Under the pieces are notes generated by a model, which was not told the DNA's origin, did no database searches, and saw only the letters and a program-made list of their open reading frames with translations. The translations under genes were made by a program, and so were the position numbers. From Carya illinoinensis (lineage: Eukaryota; Streptophyta; Magnoliopsida; Fagales; Juglandaceae), in NCBI RefSeq assembly GCF_018687715.1, contig NC_056764.1, forward strand, positions 12,867,501 to 12,931,500: a DNA stretch of 64,000 nucleotides, read 5' to 3'. This document shows, one piece after another, positions 57,048-64,000 of this stretch (position 1 is its first letter; each line of letters begins with the position of its first letter).

Positions 57048-59325
57048 CTCCCTAATCCTCCGTGATGGCCGATAGGAGCGAGCACTCCCTTTCCAACATC
57101 TTCACTCGCTGGGCGTCGAATTCTCGGAGGCCTCTCAGTCTTTCATTCTCCACTTGAAACAAGTCCCGTGACTCCTAGAGCTTGCTCAGTGACTCTTGAG
57201 CCATCACGGCCCACTCCTTGGCCATCGTGAGCTCTGCCTCTAGGCAGCTCCTCTCCTCTCTCTCTCTCTCTCTCTGCTCGCATAATGGAGGGTTATAATT
57301 ACCATGGACTGAAGCTCTAGGTTCTCCCCCTTGACCACCTCTTGGCCACTCATGATGTACTTAGCCAACCAATTGGTCCCTTGCAACCTTTGCGACAAGA
57401 AGTAGGAAAGTGAGAGCAAGAAGACAAGGAAAGGGGAACAAGGCAAAATAAAAGGGGGATAAAGCAAAGAAAAGCCTCAGAAAGAAAGCCCCGTAACGAG
57501 CTAGACACCCACTCCAAGGCCTCCACTCGCCTGGTCCTACCCTTGAGGTAAGGAGACGTAGGAACAACCTCGGCCAAGTCAATTGCGGGAGGCGATCTCT
57601 GATCCACCCTTAAACCCCCAGCATCACTCAGGGACTCCTTCTCTAACCTACCACTCGAAGGAGCGAGAACCTCTATAGTCACAGGCAGTGGGGCAGCCGA
57701 GGAAGGCGAGAGCTCTTCCCCGTCACCAGGGCCCACAAAATCTCCTTTTTGGACCTTACAACTACCACTGCAATTCCCCCAGCACTCTATGGGGTCAGCA
57801 TAGGAGACTTAGTCATCAGTCAGAGAGCCTAAGTGGAAGTTGAACCCACCAATGGATTAGAGAGACAGCAGTGATGGCTGGGATATCGCCTACAGAAGCT
57901 TCTCCCTGTAGGATCTTCGAACCAGCATACCTCCCTGAGCAGGGCTGAACTTGCCCGTAGAGTCCCTAGAAGTAGCCTTGGACTCCACGCCCCTGACTGC
58001 AGACCAAAGTAGACTTTGAAGAAGGGGACATCTCAACGTTGGCTTCTAGGGTTGGCTCCACTATATGAGACCAATGAGGTGGCTTGTCTAGTTCCCCAAA
58101 AGTGCATCTGAACTAAGTTGCCTCTCTGAGTCATGTCTTGTGATTCCGCGGGCACAACTAGAGCCCCTGGATTAGCAATTGCACCATGCTCGACGACCAA
58201 AGCTACAGAACTAGGGGTGTTGTAGATGAACCAAAACTAAAAGACTCCCTCCCCTCAGCCATCAAACTGGCTCCACGAAAGGTGCAGGAGAACCAAGAAT
58301 GTGAATAGAAACTGAAGGCCCTAGTCACTGGATAGCGATTGCCCCCGTCGTGATGTAGGATCACTTCCAGCTCTACCAACCTCTTAGTAGACTCTCTTCC
58401 CCTTGCCCTCAAGGGGAAGGCTCAAGGTCCACTTCTTTGGTGACGCCGCGGGTGGACAAATGGAGAAGCCTCGATTGGAAAGGATGGTGTGACCAATGAG
58501 AGGAAGAAAATTGGCAAGGTTATCCTCTCCTAGAAGAACTTCGAGTGAAAGAGGAGGGGACACTATTTTGCCCACTCCCTAATAATGGTGATGTGGTGCA
58601 ACTCATCAAGCGTAGCTGTTGGTCGCACAACCTTGTCATTGGGAATGACACCTTATGAAGCCTTGATCGAGAACTTAGCACAGCCAATTTTCCCAACTAG
58701 AAACTCCCACCTATGACTAGACACAAAGAAGAACTTGCCTATCCAGTCAGGGACCTTATAGTTTCGATGCTCTAAAGCTACCCCCGACACCTCTGTTCAC
58801 GTTGTGGGTCAAGGGGAACTTATGGTAGGTCGAATCGGCACGCTCTGGGTTTGACTTGAATAGAGCATGCTGCCATAGAATGCAATAGCATATCAAAATT
58901 TGCTAGGCATTTGGATGAAGTTGGATGGGAGCTAACCCAAGGTGATGCAAGACTTCACGAATCGGGTGAGGGAAGGGCAGCCTCAACCTGTAAGAAAACA
59001 TGCTAAGGGCAGAGAGTGACACGCGACTCCAAGCTATCAACGCCGACGGCCCCCTTGCAGTGTGCAGGAGCCTCGAAAACTACCTATTGAGTATGCAGTT
59101 AGTGGAGGTCAATGGCTGTAGGAAGTTGGGAGAGGTTTTTGAATGCCAAGAACCAACGACATAACTCGACTTTGAGACACCAACCTCAGGTTGGCTCTGC
59201 CAGTCGAAACTCGTAGGTTTAGAAGATTTTCTGGCAACCATTTGGGAACAAATACAGATGAAGAATGAGAGAGAGCCAAGGGAAAAGCAAGTGAGATGGA
59301 AGGGGAGCAATGAGGGCATGACAAG

Positions 59326-59334
59326 ATTTATATA
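59326..59334 (-). promoter_or_regulatory. TATA box of the antisense ORF
   Basis: The minus strand reads TATATAAAT about 85 bases before the ATG at 59241. The spacing and the CT-rich leader fit a pol II core promoter. Inferred. Confidence 0.45.
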
Positions 59335-59575
59335 GAAGAAGCTATGGTTGGCTCTCCCAATTTCGCCAAATGAATACAGAAGATAAAAATGGTTTGAGTC
59401 CCGCATACACGTGATGTAGTGGGAAGAGGAAGAAGCCTTCTGACAACCATCATTATGGAAGAGATAGAACGACCATCATCGGGTACTAGGATCAAATTCT
59501 TGGCAAATATGTCGAAAGGAATGGGAGCAAGAGAAATACCCATCGACCTAGCCCAATGAGAATTGACGGGATAAC

Positions 59576-60208
59576 TGTTAGGGAGTTTTTTTCCCATGCC
59601 CAAAGGGCTCAGGGAGCTGGACCGAGTACCCAGGGACCTGTATCCACTAAGCCACTAAGCGGCATGATCAATGGCTCTTGGCCTGTATGAGTCAAGTTTA
59701 GGGTTTCGAGTCAAAGGATGGGTCTCTATTCCGAGAGCACAGGAAGCTACCTCAACGAAAAAGGGAGGAAAACACGCCATCTTGATAGTGATGAACCCTA
59801 AAGAAATACAGGGGATTACATCCCATTAAATGGGCTCACTAGAGAATCACGCCCAATTAAATACATCACTCAGTGGGCCACACCGCATTAAATGAGGCAT
59901 GGCGGAAAGGACTCCATGAGGACACCCCTCTCCCTAACCGCAGGGCATGGCTCCCTGGCCCTTGAGGTAAGGTATAAAAGAAACCCTCAGGTATCGAATA
60001 AAGGGACCGACTATGCACACACAAAAAATCTCTCCAGCTTAACTCTTGGTTTCTCACATCATTTCTACCGACTTAGGTGTCGGAGGCTCCCCTGGTTACC
60101 CAAGGGCCACCTCTTGTCAATCTCCTCTTTGTGTTAGAATGCCCTCCAAATCGAAGATCTAGACTACTAAGAGCATGGCCCATAAGCGTACGAAACACGA
60201 CATCAACA
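59576..60208 (+). repeat. LTR of the gypsy (Tat-like) remnant
   Basis: The probable start is TGTTAGGGAG and the probable end ATCAACA. It contains GGTATAAAAG (TATA at 59973-59980) followed by AAACCCTCAGGT and then CCGACTTAGGTGTCGGAGG, an arrangement typical of gypsy LTR U3/R regions. The boundaries are not supported by a second copy or a target duplication in this window. Confidence 0.5.
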
Positions 60209-60237
60209 GTAATGCTTAAAAAGAAGGTTATGAAAAA

Positions 60238-60652
60238 TGTTAAATGGAGGGCCGCCCATGTGGGGCAGACCCCTCCTCTCCTGAGTTTAACACATGGCTT
60301 TAAGCCATGCGTTACTTGCTTATAACGCATGGCTTAAAGGCCATGTGTTACTGCCATTTATTTGGTAGTTTAAAGCTGGCCTTTAAGGTCAGTCGTGTGG
60401 GGTGGCCTATATATAGCCCCCCTTAATTGGTTGTTTGGATTTATCTGAAATACACAAAAGCTCTCTCTCTTTTTGTTCTCTCTTGATAAGATATTTTGGT
60501 TGTTGTTTTGTTAAGTGTTACTATAGTTTTATACTACATAGTACATTTTACCACTAGGAGGAAACACTTGAAATTTGTCAGTCTAAAGAAACTTGTGGAG
60601 CAATGTTTTAGGCTAAGCTTGTGGTATTTTTTTTGCTGTGTTTTTTCTAACA
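60238..60652 (+). repeat. 5' LTR of the copia element
   Basis: It is bounded by TGTTA and TAACA and followed at once by the primer-binding site. A TATATATA box lies at 60408-60415. A long inverted repeat (60288-60350) lies upstream of that box. Confidence 0.85.
60288..60350. repeat. 27-bp imperfect inverted repeat in the copia LTR
   Basis: The left arm starts TAACACATGGC and ends CATGCGTTA; the right arm starts TAACGCATGGC and ends CCATGTGTTA, with an 8-base spacer (CTTGCTTA). The arms pair over nearly their whole length, with one extra base. Each arm is itself nearly palindromic around TTTAAG. Confidence 0.85.
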
Positions 60653-60665
60653 TTGGTATCAGAGC
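60653..60665 (+). other. Primer-binding site (initiator tRNA-Met type)
   Basis: TTGGTATCAGAGC directly follows the LTR and is the classical plant LTR-element site complementary to the 3' end of initiator tRNA-Met. Confidence 0.9.
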
Positions 60666-61952
60666 TTTTATTTATTGTTGCCAGTTTACAATATTTTTAT
60701 GAGCATCTGCAAGACTGCATGTAAACTGAATGCGTGCCACTATTGTATAAGTTGTGCTGCATTTTTTTAAAAACTTCATCACACTTGTTTTGCCTTTTCT
60801 AAAGTTCCATTTAATGGACTTGGGCCTTTCGGCCCAATTGTTTTTTCTCCTAAATAAAATTGGGCTGGGCCTTTCTGCCCATATTTTTTTCTTTTTTTTC
60901 TTTTTTCAAAAAATGGCATGCAATTGGGCCATATTCGGCTCAGTGTTTTTAAGCCCAATTATTTTTTTCAAAGGAAATAAAACAGTAAGGTGGCACAATG
61001 GGGTGTTGAACCCAGGACCACCTACTAAACTAAGGAGATGGGCGCACCACTGGGCTGCGAATGTCCATTGGTTTAGGTGGGTTTTTTCTTTTAAAATATA
61101 TTTATAATACATTTGTTTTTCTTAGAAAAATATTTTTTTCATGATTTAATATATGCTTAGGTATATTGTTATATTACATGTGATCTTGTATTTAATTGTT
61201 TTTTTGGATTAAATGTGATTACATGTATGTGTGTATTGAACATGTGGATACGTGTTCATTTTATCATCTATGAATGTTAGACTTGAATGTTTAGACATTA
61301 GTCTTTATTTATTTTAGTGATAAAATAGCTAGAAAATCCCACTAAGTAGTCTTAGTTAGAATTGTCAGTGTGAATGATAGGCTGAAAGAATTGCAGTGAC
61401 TCTAGTAAGAACTGTAAATGCACTGTATAGCCAAAAGATCATGGTGACCCTAGTAAGAACTGTAAATGCATTGTATAGCTAAAAGACTACAGTGGCCCCA
61501 GTAAGAACTGTAAATGCAGTGATGGAATAAGAAAAATGGACTGTAATGGTCTTATATGAACCATCTTTGTACATTGTCCTAACAGGTCGTTGTAGTCTGG
61601 CAGTCTTTATAGACTGACCCAATAGGTTGCTATGGTCTGGATAGCTATCCTTATAGACTAGCCCAAAAGTTATTGCGGTTTTAGTAGGTTATGTCTTTAC
61701 ATGTGACTAGGGCTAGATGACTACTTAAGATAGTGGGAGTATGATTGAGATTTATGATGATAAATTCTCCCATATTTGTTTTTAAATTTGTGCGGGAATT
61801 AGGTTAGAAATTTAATAAATGGATATTGTTGCGCAAGAGATGATTCTGAAGCCTGGCCTATTTTTTGATCTTGTGACATGTCTAAATTATTCTTTTTCTA
61901 GCTTGAATGGATATGGCAGATTTCTTAGATGTGTGTGTAAAATTCCTTATCT
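60666..61952 (+). other. Copia leader region with 48-bp tandem repeats
   Basis: An untranslated leader of about 1.3 kb. It includes three copies of a unit with AGTAAGAACTGTAAATGCA at 61404, 61452 and 61500 (48-bp spacing). Two related words (AGACTGACCCAATAGG and AGACTAGCCCAAAAG) appear near 61613 and 61657. No gene was recognised. Confidence 0.7.
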
Positions 61953-62735
61953 GTGTATTGTAGTGAAATGACATCCAAGAGTATTGTTGCAGACTTATAC
62001 AAAGGGGAGAAATTAGATGGGGAGAACTATGACATATGGCATCGCAAGATCCAATATATTTTAGATGAACAAGAGGTCTTGAAGGTCTTATCTCACTCCC
62101 TAATGGAGCTTGAGAAAGAGGACTCGGACCAGTACAGGATAGATCAATTAGCCTATATGGAGTGGGCTAAGAAGTACCGGTGCGCGCTCATAATCATGTT
62201 GAGCAGCATGCACAATGATCTAATGTGTGAGTTTGAGACCTATGACACTGCCCAAAGCATGTGGCAAGCCTTGAAGATGAAGTTTGGGAGAACTTCAGCC
62301 ACTAGGTTACGTGGATTAACCATGAGGTTTGACTCCTATAAGATGCACTTTGACCATACAATGAAGCAGCATCTCAGGGCTATGTCGACCATGATCCGCG
62401 AACTTAAGACAGCAGGAAACAACTTGATAGATGAACAGCAAGTCTAGGCAGTGATAAGATCACTACTAAATTCTTGGGAGAATATGAGCCAGAATCTTAC
62501 GCATAACGAGAATATCAAAAATTTTGATGATGTCTTGCATCACTTGGAGGTTGAGCACCTAGAGGCTGCTAAGCCCAATCATACAACCTATGTGGCTAAT
62601 TCTGGTTCGCACAAGGCATCAAGGCTTAAGCGCAAGAAGTCCAAGAATGGGGTAGTTGCTAGACAAATCAAGAAGGTGTCAGGAAATTCTCAGCGTAGCA
62701 AGAGAGGCAAGTGCGAGAAGAAAAGTCAAAATTAG
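61953..62735 (+). pseudogene. Copia Gag polyprotein, interrupted
   Basis: The Gag-type domain (UBN2/copia gag family by look) starts at a plausible ATG (MTSKSIVADLYKGEKLDGENY), with the family's YDIWHRKIQYIL and SMWQALKMKFGRTS blocks. A TAG at 62446-62448 interrupts it after EQQV, probably from CAG. The same frame then continues from VIRSLLNSWENMS to 62735. Before the zinc knuckle the frame shifts, since the next recognisable part is in another frame from 62711. Gag would coat the element RNA, but this copy cannot make a full product. Confidence 0.85.
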
Positions 62736-64000
62736 AGTGTTTCAACTGCGGAAACAAAGGCCACTTCGCTCGTGATTACACTGAGCCAAAGAATGTACAC
62801 TCTGAATTTTCTTGCATTGTTTTTGTAACTAGCCATGTGATGGTTGCTCACTCTTATCCTGTGTGGACTGTTAATTCAGGAGCGACCAAACACATAACAC
62901 GAGATAGAGTCAGATTTGTCGAGTATTGTCGGACTCCAGCTAGGAGCCGTGATATTAAGGTGGGGAATGGAGCTAGCGTGGAGGTATTGGGGTTTGGTAC
63001 CTACAAGCTGGACTTGTGGGGTGGCCGCACTCTTTTCCTCCACAATGCGCTGTATGCTCCCAAAATTCGATGAAATGTACTTTCTATAGTTACTCTTTTA
63101 AGACTTAGTTTTTGTATTATGTTTGAAAATAACTATGTTTCCTTTTATTTGGGCCATGTGTTTTTATGGCAATGTTTTTCTTCAAGATGGTTTTATGACA
63201 ATGGATTTGGATTGTTCAAATATGAATGAGTCTATTGTTTTTCTTTTTGCATCTAATAATTTGGATTCATATAAATGACATGCTAGGCTTGGCCATATAG
63301 GGCAAGATAGAATGGCTTGGTTACTTAGAGAAGGCTTGATAGGCAATTTCTCTAAGGTCATCTTGCCCACATGAACATTGTCTAATGGGAAAAGCTAAGA
63401 GAAAACCGTTTGGAAAAGCCACTAGGGCATCTTTTCAACTGCAATTAGTCCACTCAAACATATGTGGTCCAATGAGTGTGAGGGTAAGACATGGAGGTGT
63501 CTACTTCATCACTTTTATAGATGATTTTTCACGTTACGATCATGTCTATTTCATCTCCCATAATTCTGAAGCATTGGAGTGCTTCAGGCAATATCTAAGA
63601 ATGGTTGAGAATAAGTTAGACAAGAGTTTAAAACTCTAAGAACTGACCGAGGTTGAGAATATCTCTATGAGCAATTTAAAAGGCTCTGTGATGAAAAAGG
63701 AATAAAAAAACAGTTAACGATATCGAATACACCATAGCAAAATGGCATGGCGGAAATGAGAAATCAAACACTACTTGAAATGGTTAGGTCAATGTGGCAC
63801 AAGCAAACCTACCAATTTCTTTTTGGGGGGATACACTTTTAATTGCTGTCTATATTCTTAACCGAGTGCCCTTCAAATCAGTAGCTTCCACCCCATATGA
63901 ACTATGGACCTGCGAGAAATCCAATTTGAGTAACTTGCAGCCATGGGGTTCAACGGGTTTTGTTCATGATCTTTCTCATAAGTATAGGAAGTTTGGCCCT
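62711..64000 (+). pseudogene. Copia zinc knuckle, protease and integrase, degenerate
   Basis: The zinc knuckle reads CFNCGNKGHFARDY; the last Cys of CX2CX4HX4C is Tyr. The protease motif reads VWTVNSGATKHI, with the catalytic Asp of DSGA replaced by Asn. A stop after APKIR (63071-63073) and several more follow in the pre-integrase part, including TGA for Trp before HARLGHIGQDRMAW (about 63278). The integrase starts near 63385 (GKAKRKPFGKATRASF); the first catalytic Asp is Asn (HSNICGP), while FIDDFSRY is kept. After KSLKL the frame shifts and reads LRTDRG, CDEKGIKKQLTISNTP and NGMAEMRNQTLLEM, with stops, up to the window end (FVHDLSHKYRKFGP). Several losses are G-to-A changes. Non-functional. 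Confidence 0.85.

Larger units (their letters stand above)
49803..59241 (-). pseudogene. Antisense ORF of the gypsy remnant (putative gypsy-type transposon family), interrupted
   Basis: It reads from ATG at 59241 (MVARKSSKPTSFDW) through 58860-59000 (LPFPHPIREVLHHLGLAPIQ, LHPNA, then ILW), a signature I associate with Pfam PF04195. It continues to a Glu/Arg-rich coiled-coil stretch near 57060-57230 (FQVENERLRGLREFDAQRVK), with many stops and frameshifts. A gypsy insertion (52456-57047) splits the coil. The reading resumes at 52450 (LSVARAREKEEEDHH, then SDLSQVQEVATHTSDQ) and reaches PDHPT near 52095, where a solo LTR splits it again. It ends at TGA (49803-49805) after EEAGFMFV. The role of such proteins is unknown. 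Non-functional here. A TATATAAAT box upstream (59326-59334) suggests the ORF once had its own promoter. Confidence 0.7.
48493..60208 (+). mobile_element. Ty3/gypsy (probably Tat-lineage) remnant hosting nested insertions
   Basis: An LTR reading plus (59576-60208) stands at the right end. Upstream of it, on the opposite strand, is a long degenerate ORF of the putative gypsy-type transposon family. An antisense ORF between pol and the 3' LTR is a known layout in Tat-lineage gypsy elements, which is why I assign it there. No gag, protease, RT or integrase of this element is visible, so only its 3' portion remains. A solo LTR (49872-52089) and a gypsy derivative (52456-57047) are inserted within it. 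The left edge at about 48493 is approximate. Confidence 0.6.
60238..64000 (+). mobile_element. Ty1/copia retrotransposon, degenerate, truncated by the window end
   Basis: Order on the plus strand: 415-bp LTR (60238-60652, TGTTAAATGG to TTTCTAACA), Met-type primer-binding site TTGGTATCAGAGC (60653), long leader, gag (from 61953), zinc knuckle and protease, integrase; the window ends before RT. This protease-integrase-RT order is copia. The 3' LTR and target duplication lie outside. Multiple frame breaks make it non-autonomous. Confidence 0.9.

Overview
This window looks like nuclear DNA from a woody dicot. The evidence is a plastid-type carbamoyl-phosphate synthase large-subunit gene with introns, a plant-only LOB-domain gene, very AT-rich intergenic DNA full of small MITEs, and layered LTR retrotransposons. 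The MITE with GTTTGGAT ends and ATGAGATGAG arrays resembles ones I associate with Fagales (walnut, hickory, oak, chestnut), but that is a guess from memory. Only two genes look intact: CARB at 17504-23219 (plus strand, 3 exons, 1196 residues) and an LBD1/LBD11-like transcription factor at 37664-38865 (plus strand, 2 exons, 216 residues). I see no operon-like or otherwise novel gene system; the main interest is in mobile-element biology.

Left part (1-17.0 kb): the window opens at the end of a Ty3/gypsy element (3' LTR 42-1340) with 51-bp repeats in its U3. A 426-bp tandem duplication follows. Next comes the 5' end (TATA box, leader, exon 1, splice donor) of a proteasome beta-6 (PBA1) gene copy on the minus strand. 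From about 5.8 to 14.7 kb lies a decayed Helitron: a Rep/Pif1-helicase pseudogene, then a six-exon RPA-like pseudogene. A 2235-bp solo LTR with a perfect 5-bp target duplication is inserted into the last part of the helicase frame.

Middle part (17.0-48.5 kb): CARB with its TATA box and an unusual GC-AG first intron, then long AT-rich spacers holding Tourist-like MITEs, other short repeats, tRNA-derived SINE-like pieces, and two larger non-autonomous DNA transposon candidates (28284-29431 and about 30003-31601). The LBD gene is the only gene here.

Right part (48.5-64.0 kb): a nest of retrotransposons. The oldest layer is a Ty3/gypsy, probably Tat-lineage, remnant with an antisense ORF of the putative gypsy-type transposon family. 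Into that ORF have inserted a second solo LTR of the same 2.2-kb family (49872-52089, TSD tcggt) and a deletion-derivative gypsy element with two 813-bp LTRs (52456-57047, TSD ctccc). A Ty1/copia element on the plus strand (60238 onward) runs off the window, with its gag and pol broken by stops, frameshifts and loss of catalytic residues.

All positions and motifs were read by eye. Family names rest on recognition of conserved motifs, with no database search.
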